A model generated the notes under the pieces. The model was not told the origin of the DNA and searched no databases. It saw only the letters and a program-made list of their open reading frames with translations. 64,000 nt of DNA from a bacterium (lineage in GTDB: Bacteria > Desulfobacterota > DSWW01): NCBI GenBank assembly GCA_028277985.1, contig JANQFG010000158.1, positions 32,107 to 96,106 on the forward strand, read 5' to 3'. This document shows, in pieces, positions 50,417 through 58,822 of the stretch. Both the position numbers and the translations under genes were made by a program. Numbering within the stretch: the first letter of the stretch is position 1; each line of letters opens with the position of its first letter.

Positions 50417-51613
50417 TCACTTGAGGAGTCTATTCAGATTGAATCTTTCCTGTCCATTCTGTCTGTTGACCGTACAACGCACTGCGCGAGAATTGAACAA
50501 ACAGAAGATGCAGTGATTGCAACGCACGCACCTCCTGATCCTGTCAGCTTCTCCATTCTGCACCTTATTGGCCCATTCGGGGTCAGCTATGACCGGACGG
50601 GATAATCCGACAATATCCGTCTTTCCGTCTTCGATGGCCGCCGCTGCATGATCCGGATTATGCAAGCCTGGGGTCATGACAGGAACATCGATAACATCCT
50701 TGAAACCCATTGCCCCCTCGAGCATGGTCCCATCCTCATCAGGCGCAAAATACTTCGCCTGCTCGTAACATCCGTCCGACACGCTGAGATAGTCCAAGCC
50801 GGCCTTCGCGGAGGCCATGGCTACCTGTCGCATCTCATCGAAGTGAATGCCATCCTCGTTGCGCTCATCAATGGAAAGGCGAGCGCCCAGAGCGATGCGG
50901 CTCTCGATCACTTCCTTGGCTGCACTTATGATCCGTAGGAGAAAGCGCATGCGGTTCTCGAGGCTTCCGCCATAAGCATCCGTCCGTTTGTTGTAGCGAG
51001 GAGATAGGAAATCATGGACAAGGTAGCCGTGAGGGGAATGGATCTCGACGCCGTCGAAGCCCGTATTGACAGCCAATATGCAGGCTTGCGCGTAGGCAGA
51101 AATCCTTCTCTCTATCTCCTCTTCCGTCAATTCCTCGGCCATCTCCCCTTCGAGTTCCATTACCATATTCGGATTTCCGGCAAACCACTTCAGGATACTC
51201 TCCGGCATGTTTTCCGCCTGCATCCTGAAGTTCACCCTTGACGGGGCTTTCGGGATGACACCTGAGCCTCTCTTTGCCGCCTGAATCCCCAGTCCGGGTG
51301 AGAGCTGAATGAATATCTTCGCTCCATGGGAGTGGACCGATTCAACAAGGCGACGCATTCCGGGAACATGCTCGGGGCCCCAGAAGTGGTGAATGTTGTA
51401 AATCGAAGTCTCTGCTGCCTCAGAGCTGACCGGGGTTGCTTCAAAAACCAGAAGCCCGAGTCCCCCTTTCGCCAGCGTGGTGTACCATGAAAGCGTCTGA
51501 TCACCAACAAGATGATTGTCGGAGTAGTTTGTATTTGTCGGTGCAAGTGCCAAACGGTTCTTTATCTCCACAGGACCGACCTTGATCGGCTTGAAGAGGA
51601 CTTCATGGGCCAT
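50417..51613 (-). CDS. Old-yellow-enzyme/enoate-reductase FMN domain with Fe-S motif, stand-alone
   Basis: The 398-residue protein matches the N-terminal half of 2,4-dienoyl-CoA reductase and BaiCD-type proteins: LFKPIKVGPVEIKNRLALAP, FIQLSPGLG, GVEIHSPHGYLVHDFLSP, NKRTDAYGGSLENRMRFL and the cluster motif CVRCNHCIFC then RAVRCTVN (C-x2-C-x2-C-x11-C). It stops soon after, without the FAD/NAD(P) half of full-length reductases. It therefore needs an external electron donor; the two iron-sulfur flavoproteins just upstream in the operon are obvious candidates. It should reduce a C=C bond conjugated to a carbonyl. Confidence 0.88.
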   Translation of the reverse strand: MAHEVLFKPIKVGPVEIKNRLALAPTNTNYSDNHLVGDQTLSWYTTLAKGGLGLLVFEATPVSSEAAETSIYNIHHFWGPEHVPGMRRLVESVHSHGAKIFIQLSPGLGIQAAKRGSGVIPKAPSRVNFRMQAENMPESILKWFAGNPNMVMELEGEMAEELTEEEIERRISAYAQACILAVNTGFDGVEIHSPHGYLVHDFLSPRYNKRTDAYGGSLENRMRFLLRIISAAKEVIESRIALGARLSIDERNEDGIHFDEMRQVAMASAKAGLDYLSVSDGCYEQAKYFAPDEDGTMLEGAMGFKDVIDVPVMTPGLHNPDHAAAAIEDGKTDIVGLSRPVIADPEWANKVQNGEADRIRRCVRCNHCIFCLFNSRAVRCTVNRQNGQERFNLNRLLK

Positions 51614-51654
51614 GGAATTGAACCTCCCCTGCTGCTCAGTAACTTACTCAGTGG

Positions 51655-52596
51655 TTATAGGTTTCTGTATTTTTCTATGCCTGCTTTGATTCTTTCCTTT
51701 TCCTCATCAGCCCTTGCATTATGCTTGTTTATGACCTCCAAATGCTCCGTCATAACCGCTGCCGACCAGCGAGGGAACTCCACGCTTTCTTGATCCCAGC
51801 TAACGACCATCTTCCCCTCTTCATCGGCGATTGTGCCTTTTATGTCACAAATGGGGCAGACCACTGCGGGCAACTTGCTGGTCACCTGTATCAGGTTCGA
51901 GTGACACTGCGGACAGGAGACGGGACTGGCCTCACCCACGAATGTCACTTGTCGCTCGGGCATCTTCATTGCTTCAGCTACGTTTCTGCCCAACCTTCTG
52001 GCCCTGACCAGAACATCTTCATACAGGACCACTGCCCCCGGCTGCCCGGAGCCGTTTGCCTGCAGCTGATCGACCACGATGCGTTGCGAGAAGAGCAGAA
52101 ACATGTTCAGGAAGGGAAGTCCCATAGGCGTCCACTTCGGGCCACCACTCCCGACGGATAGGGAAGCACCGATCCGCGCTCTTTCTGCAGACCGCTCGGG
52201 CCCGTGCAGCAAATATGGGATAAACCTGTCATGAACCACTTTAAGAAGTCCGGGGGCTGTCAGATAATATATGGGGGCGCTCAGAATCAGTGCGTTGTCC
52301 TCCCACCACACCTTTTCCTGAACGAAGGCCATGTCATCGTCCTTTATCACGCATTGTGCTTCTCCCCCACTGGGCATATTCCGCGTGCAATTCTCGCATC
52401 CTGTACACGGCTTAAGGTTGAGATCGTGCAGGCGGATGATTTCCGTTACCGCTCCGAGTTCCTCAGCACCCAGACACGCCTCCTTGAGAAGTATCTCAGA
52501 ATTGCTGTTCCGCCTTCCACAGCTCAGGCCGAGGACCTTTAACGGGCTGGCCTTCTCTTCACCCTCTTCGTTAGCCCTGCCGGCTTCTTTCTTCAT
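51655..52596 (-). CDS. Iron-sulfur flavoprotein with C-terminal zinc-ribbon domain
   Basis: The 313-residue protein has a flavodoxin-like FMN fold (VLGLSCGRRNSNSEILLKEA) and the compact cluster motif CTGCENC followed by a Cys eleven residues later, typical of iron-sulfur flavoproteins in anaerobes. A C-terminal part holds CPQCHSN and CPICDIK, a rubredoxin-like four-Cys site. It moves electrons one or two at a time between ferredoxin and flavin enzymes. It is a tandem duplicate of the next upstream gene (52674) and lies 41 bp before the enoate reductase. Confidence 0.87.
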   Translation of the reverse strand: MKKEAGRANEEGEEKASPLKVLGLSCGRRNSNSEILLKEACLGAEELGAVTEIIRLHDLNLKPCTGCENCTRNMPSGGEAQCVIKDDDMAFVQEKVWWEDNALILSAPIYYLTAPGLLKVVHDRFIPYLLHGPERSAERARIGASLSVGSGGPKWTPMGLPFLNMFLLFSQRIVVDQLQANGSGQPGAVVLYEDVLVRARRLGRNVAEAMKMPERQVTFVGEASPVSCPQCHSNLIQVTSKLPAVVCPICDIKGTIADEEGKMVVSWDQESVEFPRWSAAVMTEHLEVINKHNARADEEKERIKAGIEKYRNL

Positions 52597-52673
52597 TATT
52601 CATGTCCTCCACAAAGTTGGGGTCGCTACTTCTGTCAGGCTCTTCTCACAGGCTTGGCCATATTCAGCGTTGC

Positions 52674-53642
52674 CTAGTGTCCCGGACGCAGTATGCGGAT
52701 GTCCAAATTCTTGTGTTTCTCGATGCCGGCCCCGACTTTGTCCTTTTGTTTCTCATACTCTGCTATTCTCTCGGTCAACGTTTCGAAATGTTCAGCCATA
52801 CCTTGTGCACCCCACCGAGTGGGCTCGTTTCCTTCTCCATCCCACGTGACGACCATCTTCTCCGCTTCGACAGCAATAGTGCCTTCTATGCTGCAAATAG
52901 GACAGACGACCTTTGGCAGTTGCCCGGTCACCTGCAACACGTTTGTATGACACAGGGGACAGGATACATCCGCTTCGTCTCCCATGAATTTGACGTCTTC
53001 ATCGGCCATCTTCATTGCTTCGGCCACGTTTCTCCCCAGCTTTCTTGCCCTTGGAAGCGCCTCCTCGTGCAGCACCACCATTCCCCGACGACCTGCGTAG
53101 TTTACCTGTATCTGATCAACAAGGAAGCGGTGAGGTGCCATGAACAGGCTCTGAAAAAAGAGCCCCAGAGGGGTCCACCACGGCTCCCCCCCGCCAACGG
53201 CTATGTTCGCGCCGACCCTTCTCTTAGCCTTGAAACGCTCCATCGCATGCACCATATATGGGGTAAACCGGTCATTTAGCATCTTCAAAAGGCCAGGGAC
53301 AGTCAGAAAATATGCCGGGGAGCTCAGAATCAATGCACAATCCTCACATAGGATCTTTCGGAGAAGGCCGGGGACGTCATCATCCTTTATTACACATTCT
53401 ACTTCCTTTTCTCCCTTTGACATGCTCAACGTACAATTCTGGCATCCCGTGCAAGGCTTGATGTAGTGTTCATGCAGACGTAGAATCTCCGTCTCGGCCC
53501 CAGCCTCCTGAGCCCCACGACACGCCTCCTTGAGGAGCATCTCGGAATTGCCGTTCCGCCTTCCGCAACTCAGGCCGACAATTTTCATGGCAGACGGGTT
53601 CTCGCGGGTATCCGTATTCAGTGATTCCGGGTTTCTCTTCAT
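52674..53642 (-). CDS. Iron-sulfur flavoprotein with C-terminal zinc-ribbon domain (paralogue)
   Basis: This 322-residue protein is clearly homologous to its neighbour along its whole length: GLSCGRRNGNSEMLLKEACR, CTGCQNC with a fourth Cys after twelve residues, KPCTGC context, and the CPLCHTN/CPICSIE ribbon at the C-terminus. The copies have diverged substantially, so the duplication is not recent and the two may accept different electron partners or form a heterodimer. Confidence 0.87.
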   Translation of the reverse strand: MKRNPESLNTDTRENPSAMKIVGLSCGRRNGNSEMLLKEACRGAQEAGAETEILRLHEHYIKPCTGCQNCTLSMSKGEKEVECVIKDDDVPGLLRKILCEDCALILSSPAYFLTVPGLLKMLNDRFTPYMVHAMERFKAKRRVGANIAVGGGEPWWTPLGLFFQSLFMAPHRFLVDQIQVNYAGRRGMVVLHEEALPRARKLGRNVAEAMKMADEDVKFMGDEADVSCPLCHTNVLQVTGQLPKVVCPICSIEGTIAVEAEKMVVTWDGEGNEPTRWGAQGMAEHFETLTERIAEYEKQKDKVGAGIEKHKNLDIRILRPGH

Positions 53643-53824
53643 GTCCCTTTCCTCCTCTTTCCAGCAAAGTCAGCCCTGAGCTTCAGGAGCCTGTCCCGTT
53701 CGTTACGCCAAAGTGGACAGGATTGCCAGGGGCGTCAATGTACGGTCAGGAGACGCTGTGGAGTAGACCAGGGAAAGGACAATCCTGCGCGGGCTCGTGA
53801 GCGAGAACCCCCGCTCGAGGAGAA

Positions 53825-54022
53825 TCATTCCGACTCCTCGAACACCGAGGCGTAGAGATCGGCCCAGTCGTCGCTCGTCAATTCGCGTTGGTCCATTATG
53901 CACTGGACCTTCAGACAGAGCCTCACCACTTTGGACAAGTAGTCATTCACGGGTGGGGCGCAGCCTTCATGCTGGGCGCCGTCCGTCATCGATTCCCGGG
54001 AGTGATTTGGGCCGTCATCCAT
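53825..54022 (-). CDS. Small acidic hypothetical protein
   Basis: A 65-residue frame starts at ATG 54022 behind GGAGAAAGG; an in-frame TTG at 54076 would add 18 residues but has no better site. The protein has a helical stretch (NDYLSKVVRLCLKVQCIMDQ) with two cysteines three turns apart and an acidic end (DWADLYASVFEESE). It is in the leftward operon between the SDR (87 bp) and the first iron-sulfur flavoprotein (182 bp). No family recognised. The 182-bp gap after it holds nothing I can identify. Confidence 0.5.
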   Translation of the reverse strand: MDDGPNHSRESMTDGAQHEGCAPPVNDYLSKVVRLCLKVQCIMDQRELTSDDWADLYASVFEESE

Positions 54023-54109
54023 GATGATACCTTTCTCCACATGCTCCGTCTTGTTCTTCACGTGAAGATTCTCCAAGAAGCCAAGAGTTCATTTGATCGA
54101 CGGCACCCT

Positions 54110-54934
54110 TTAGATTAGACCCTTTACAAGCTGGCCGCCGTCCGCTGCCAGGGTAATGCCCGTTATGAACTCGGATGCATCCGTGGCCAATAGCAGAGCA
54201 GCACCCACCATATCATCTACGGTACCGATGCGAGCCACGGGCTGCCTTGAGATTGTTTCTTGGAATTCAGGATTTTGCCATAATGCCTTGCTGAAATCCG
54301 TCTTGACGAGACCCGGAGCCAATGCATTCACTCGAACCCCGTAGGTGCCCCACTCGCTGGCAAGGCATCGGGTCAAATGATTCAGACCTGCTTTTACCAC
54401 GTTGTAAAGGTTGATTCCCTCAACGCACTGCTCCGCCCCGACAGAAGACATATTTATTACGGCCCCTCCATTCTGCTGCATCCACCTCTTGAAGACAGTT
54501 TGAGAAAGAAACAGAGCGGGCTTCAGATTCACATTGATGACTCTATCGAACCCATCCTCTGTTACATCCGATAATGGGCAGAATCTGGGGTTAGCGCCTG
54601 CATTGTTCACCAATACGTCAATCATTCCCGCCCACGAGAGAGCCTCATCCACAAGCGCCTTCCTCTCTTCGGGAACGGACACATCGGCGGTCAGGGGCAG
54701 CACTTGTCCCTCTGGCCGTTCCATTCTATGAGCCGCATCCTTCACGTCACGATGCTTTCTGCTGCAAATGACCACTCTGGCGCCTGCGACGGCAAATGCT
54801 CGCGCAATTTCGAATCCAATCCCTCGGCTGGCTCCCGTAACGAGAGCTACTTTCCCCTGCATAGAGAATAGTTGATTTGCAGCCCTCAACATGGAAGGGC
54901 CCTTATCCGGTATCCAGTCTCTTTCGGGTTCCAT
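54110..54934 (-). CDS. Short-chain dehydrogenase/reductase
   Basis: This 274-residue classical SDR has ALVTGASRGIGFEIA, an Arg-rich stretch after strand 2 (VICSRKHRDV, suggesting NADPH), NNAGANPRF, Ser in INMSSVGAEQ and YNVVK. The end ITGITLAADGGQLVKG is typical of 3-oxoacyl reductase-like enzymes. It lies 5 bp downstream of the 4-hydroxybutyryl-CoA-dehydratase-like gene and probably oxidises or reduces a hydroxyacyl or cyclic intermediate. Confidence 0.9.
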   Translation of the reverse strand: MEPERDWIPDKGPSMLRAANQLFSMQGKVALVTGASRGIGFEIARAFAVAGARVVICSRKHRDVKDAAHRMERPEGQVLPLTADVSVPEERKALVDEALSWAGMIDVLVNNAGANPRFCPLSDVTEDGFDRVINVNLKPALFLSQTVFKRWMQQNGGAVINMSSVGAEQCVEGINLYNVVKAGLNHLTRCLASEWGTYGVRVNALAPGLVKTDFSKALWQNPEFQETISRQPVARIGTVDDMVGAALLLATDASEFITGITLAADGGQLVKGLI

Positions 54935-54939
54935 AGTCG

Positions 54940-56415
54940 CTATTCGTCCTCTGAAATACCTGCGAGGTTCTTCACGATTCTCTTTCTAAGCTCGATGTCA
55001 TACTGACCTGTAATGGCGATCTGCTCCATGATCGGCGATCCACCGCCATGGTATGCCCCGTAATTCAAGATTGCCCCCAACCCGGAGACGATCATGTCAG
55101 CGTAGTACAGCCAGAACTTGATCTGATCCTCAATCGGGATTTTCGGATTCCGTTTCAAATACTTCTCCAGAAAAGGCCTCAACTCCGGATTCAAGAGATC
55201 TTTCTCATACGGGAACGTCGCCGGCATGCCGCCTGAAATGTTGCACAGCATTTCCTGTTCGTGAAAAACAGCCTCACCGGATAGACATCGGCCCACATTT
55301 GCATAGATGGAGTCCGGAATATAACTGCCGGGGCCGTAAGGAATGGAACCGAGGCCCGGGATGGTGACCTCAGGCTTTCCCAGGTCGGATGCGGTATAGC
55401 CAGCTGCGTAACCGAGTTCAGCAATCTTGATGAATTCTGAGATGATCTCTCTCACATGAGACGTCTTTTCGATTCCGTTTATCTCAGCCGCATTCGCCGC
55501 AAGGCCCATCAGAATGTCACCTACCGCGGGCTTACATCCTGAATAGCTGTGGCGGTGAAAAAGAGCGAAGAGCATCGCGCATATGCCGCCATGATCATGT
55601 TCTTCGCACAGAAAGACTCGCTCCCAAGGAACGAAGACATTATCAAGAATCAGATAAGAATCCGTATATCCGGCATGGATGCCCTTTTTTATATGACCTC
55701 TCTTTCTAAAATTATGAAATGTGACCACCTGCTTCAGCCCATCACAATCGGCAGGAACAGCGAACGCAACGGCATACTCTTTTTCGCCTTCACTCAGAGC
55801 TCGTGTAGGGACCACCAGTATCTCGTCAGCAATGGAGGCTTCCGAAATATGCGTTTTGCACCCATTGACAATGATGCCGTCACTTCTCTTTTCTACGACA
55901 CGAAGATATGCATCCGGATCGTTTTGCTGAGACGGCCTCTTGAGTCGTTCACCCTTCACATCGGTCTGAGCACACGCGCCGACTAGGTCCTCTTCCTGAA
56001 ACCGTGCCAGCCACCTCAGAAAGTTCTTGTAGTACTCAGTGCCATTATTGTTGGATTTATCCGCTTCATACGACACGGCATTCAAGGCATTCACCGCATC
56101 TACCCCCATGCACCGTTGAATACAGTAGCCGACCTTGCGGCATAGCATGCGGGTCATGTCCTGCTTGTGATGCAAATCCTCTGGACTCTGATGGACATGG
56201 CAGAACCGATTTATTCTCTTGCCGGAAAGATGTGAGATGGCCGTGCACAATGTCTCCGTGTCAGGATCCATCGCCGCATCAAAGGTTATCCCCATTACAT
56301 TGAGGCTCGGCTCGTGCAATTCATCGTCTCTATCCACAAGTTCTCCATTATGATAGAGATTTCTCTTCATTCTTCTTAAACCGGCAACATATTCCTCTTT
56401 TGTTCTCACAATCAT
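54940..56415 (-). CDS. 4-hydroxybutyryl-CoA dehydratase/4-HPA hydroxylase family protein with intact Fe-S ligands
   Basis: The 491-residue protein matches the AbfD family. All four ligands of the unusual [4Fe-4S] site of 4-hydroxybutyryl-CoA dehydratase are in place: Cys98 and Cys102 (GYCIQRCMGVDA), and His287 and Cys294 (FHRHSYSGCKP), with the same spacing as in the Clostridium enzyme. FAD-fold segments such as VNGCKTHISEASIADE and ISGGMPATFPYEKD follow the acyl-CoA dehydrogenase-like fold. The enzyme class removes water from a non-activated position through a ketyl radical, which is oxygen-sensitive. ATG 56415 follows TGGAG. The substrate here is probably a larger CoA ester. Confidence 0.88.
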   Translation of the reverse strand: MIVRTKEEYVAGLRRMKRNLYHNGELVDRDDELHEPSLNVMGITFDAAMDPDTETLCTAISHLSGKRINRFCHVHQSPEDLHHKQDMTRMLCRKVGYCIQRCMGVDAVNALNAVSYEADKSNNNGTEYYKNFLRWLARFQEEDLVGACAQTDVKGERLKRPSQQNDPDAYLRVVEKRSDGIIVNGCKTHISEASIADEILVVPTRALSEGEKEYAVAFAVPADCDGLKQVVTFHNFRKRGHIKKGIHAGYTDSYLILDNVFVPWERVFLCEEHDHGGICAMLFALFHRHSYSGCKPAVGDILMGLAANAAEINGIEKTSHVREIISEFIKIAELGYAAGYTASDLGKPEVTIPGLGSIPYGPGSYIPDSIYANVGRCLSGEAVFHEQEMLCNISGGMPATFPYEKDLLNPELRPFLEKYLKRNPKIPIEDQIKFWLYYADMIVSGLGAILNYGAYHGGGSPIMEQIAITGQYDIELRKRIVKNLAGISEDE

Positions 56416-56432
56416 CACTCCATCAGTCGACG

Positions 56433-57563
56433 CTAATCGATAGGCCGCTTCCAGCCGCCTGACTCGTTCTCCGCAGCAACCTTCATCGTCAACTCGTTGC
56501 TGTGATCGTATATGCGTTCTCTCTCCAGCCGCTCGAGCCGGATGGCCTCGGTCGGACAGGTCACCGTGCAGGCGCCGCATCCCATACAGCGATCTTCGTC
56601 AACCTGGGCCTTGTCGGCCCCCTCGGGCAGGGAGATGGCGTCGAAGGCGCATTGATCGATGCAGGTTTCACAGGCCGCACAATCGTCGTTCACCTTGGCC
56701 ACGAAATTTGACCTGGCAAAGGACTTCGAGTTGTCCCACCTTGTGATCCCGCGGGTGGTCGAGCAGCAGCAACCGCAACAGAAGCAGATGACACCGTCTT
56801 TCATTTCTTTGGCATTGTCGGTCATTATGACCAGTCCGGCCTCCCGCATCTCAGCAATGTGTCGTTCCGCCTCCTCGCGCGATATCTGCGTTCCCCAACC
56901 CGATGCTGCCACGCCGAGGGCCATTGTGCCGACCAGCAGGCATGAGCCGATTGGATGCTTGTCCTTGCACTCGCGGATATCCAGCCTTTCGGTCCTGAGA
57001 CGGCAAGGGCACGGCAACAGAGTCAGGGCACCCATGTTGGCGTTGTCAACAAAGTCGGTGATCTCTTCATAGGAAAGTACCTGCTGCTCTGCGGCAATCG
57101 CCTGATTGACCGGCACGGTCCTCCGGACCGGCGTCCCCGATGCAGAGATGGTGTAAGGGTGGTGGAAGCCCTCCTTTATGAAATACTCCTGATACAGGTT
57201 GTCTGCCCTGCTGGTCTCCTCTTGCCCCTTGCCCCAGAAGGACGCCGTATTCAATAGGATAGGCAGATACCAGAATGGCATCCCATACTGACCGCCAATG
57301 CCAATCAACAGATTGCGTCCGGCCAGCCGGTCGAGGATGGGCACAACTTCAGTGACCGGACGACCGGCCCGCTCGGCCACCTGCTCCCCCGTGATAAACG
57401 CGGGCTCAATGGAGACACACGAAACCAGAGCCGCTTCCTCGGGAGTGAATAGCATTCGCAGGTATTTCATGAACTTCGGGGAGAAATCTCCGTCCACCTT
57501 CGGCATTCCCTGCATGGTCTGGTCGATCTTCTCAGCAAGCTTCCTGTAACAGGATTCATCCAT
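56433..57563 (-). CDS. Poly-Cys ferredoxin-type protein (paralogue of 38335)
   Basis: This 376-residue protein has the same three parts as the gene at 38335: a winged-helix-like N-terminus (FTPEEAALVSCVSIEPAF), a middle domain with PCPCRLRTERLDIREC and GSCLL, then ICFCCGCCCSTTRG (six cysteines in seven positions), and two [4Fe-4S] ferredoxin motifs (CAACETCIDQCAFDAI and CMGCGACTVTCPTEAI). It sits 17 bp before the dehydratase-like gene and 20 bp after an acyl-CoA dehydrogenase. It may donate electrons that start or maintain the radical dehydration, or accept electrons from the dehydrogenase. Confidence 0.82.
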   Translation of the reverse strand: MDESCYRKLAEKIDQTMQGMPKVDGDFSPKFMKYLRMLFTPEEAALVSCVSIEPAFITGEQVAERAGRPVTEVVPILDRLAGRNLLIGIGGQYGMPFWYLPILLNTASFWGKGQEETSRADNLYQEYFIKEGFHHPYTISASGTPVRRTVPVNQAIAAEQQVLSYEEITDFVDNANMGALTLLPCPCRLRTERLDIRECKDKHPIGSCLLVGTMALGVAASGWGTQISREEAERHIAEMREAGLVIMTDNAKEMKDGVICFCCGCCCSTTRGITRWDNSKSFARSNFVAKVNDDCAACETCIDQCAFDAISLPEGADKAQVDEDRCMGCGACTVTCPTEAIRLERLERERIYDHSNELTMKVAAENESGGWKRPID

Positions 57564-57583
57564 GATTCCACTCCTTCCCTAGC

Positions 57584-58801
57584 CTAATAGAATCCCATTG
57601 GGATTGCCCCGTTTGATAACAATCTGAGTATTGGGTTTGGAATCGCGTATACCGGCCCCACGAGTGCATCCCGGACAAACTTCTCCGCCGGGTATTCTCG
57701 CGTGTACCCATACCCACCAAAGAGGAGCATGGCATCCTTTGCTGCATTCACAGCCATTTCTGTACAGAAGATCTTTGTCTGAAGCGATAGTTTCAGATCA
57801 AACCCTATCTCGTCGTTTGTCCACGCCGCCTTCCAGGCGAGGGCTCGAGCTGCCTCAATGTGAACACATATGTCCGCTAGTCTCTCAGCCACACTCTGGT
57901 GTTCAATGATCTCCTTGCCCCAGGTAATCCTCTCTTTCGCGTACTTTGAGGCCGCTTCAAAGGCACCTCGAGCTACTCCTACAGCACACGCACCGGTCAG
58001 CACCGAAATGATTGACAAGAGCGAAGAAAAAGGTACAACCCCCCTTCCTACTTCTCCAACCAGGTTTTCCTTGGGAACTCGCATATCCTCGAATATGATC
58101 TCTCCCGTGCGGGCGGCCTTGAGCCCCATCTTGTCTTGAATCTTGCCGAAAGAGAGACCTGGAGTGTCAGCAGGAAAGAAGAAGATAGACAACGATTCGC
58201 CGGCCGGCTTCGTTGGATCTGTTCTTACCAGGGTGCCATACAACCTGGCCACACCAGACCCTGTGCACCAATTCTTGACACCATTGAGGATATAATCATC
58301 TCCTTCGCGCCTAGCACGAGCGCGAAGACCAAACTCAGGATCCGGTATGGGACATACGGATTCACTGCCTCCTGCGTCGGGTTCGTTCACCCCTATTGCC
58401 AACAGATAAGTGTTCGTCTTATCTTCACACATGGGACGAAGCCATCTTTCCTTTTGTTCCTCCGTCCCAAAATCGACAATAACTTTGGCAAGCGCCGCAG
58501 GTGTCAAAAGGACAATAGCAAGGCCTAGATCAGCGGCCGCGAGCTCCTCTGCAACGAGGCAAGTGTCAATCAGTTTCAGGCCGAGACCGCCGTACTCTTC
58601 CGAGATCAACATTCTAGTAAATCCAAGGCCAATCCCTTTCTTCACTACTTCCCAGGGAAACCCCTCCTCCTCTGAAGCAACGCGGTCCAAATCCTTGATA
58701 ATCGGCTTGATCTCTTTCTTGGCAAAGTCACTGGCCGTCTTTCGGAAAGAGAGTTGCTCGCTGGTAAATGGATAATCAATCAATCTAGTTCCCTCCCGCA
58801 C
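57584..58801 (-). CDS. Acyl-CoA dehydrogenase
   Basis: The 405-residue protein has the family pattern: FTSEQLSFRKTASDFAKKEI, LAIGVNEPDAGGSES (FAD loop), LNGVKNWCTGSGVARL, and the C-terminal ERITWGKEIIEHQSVAERLAD and LLFGGYGYTREYPAEKFVRD. The GTG at 58801 has AAGGGGG upstream; a TTG at 58783 behind GGGAGGGA is an equally good start. It lies 21 bp after the DUF1329 gene in the leftward operon and would desaturate a CoA ester. Confidence 0.93.
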   Translation of the reverse strand: MREGTRLIDYPFTSEQLSFRKTASDFAKKEIKPIIKDLDRVASEEEGFPWEVVKKGIGLGFTRMLISEEYGGLGLKLIDTCLVAEELAAADLGLAIVLLTPAALAKVIVDFGTEEQKERWLRPMCEDKTNTYLLAIGVNEPDAGGSESVCPIPDPEFGLRARARREGDDYILNGVKNWCTGSGVARLYGTLVRTDPTKPAGESLSIFFFPADTPGLSFGKIQDKMGLKAARTGEIIFEDMRVPKENLVGEVGRGVVPFSSLLSIISVLTGACAVGVARGAFEAASKYAKERITWGKEIIEHQSVAERLADICVHIEAARALAWKAAWTNDEIGFDLKLSLQTKIFCTEMAVNAAKDAMLLFGGYGYTREYPAEKFVRDALVGPVYAIPNPILRLLSNGAIPMGFY

Positions 58802-58822
58802 ACCCCCTTGGGTTCACCGCCA

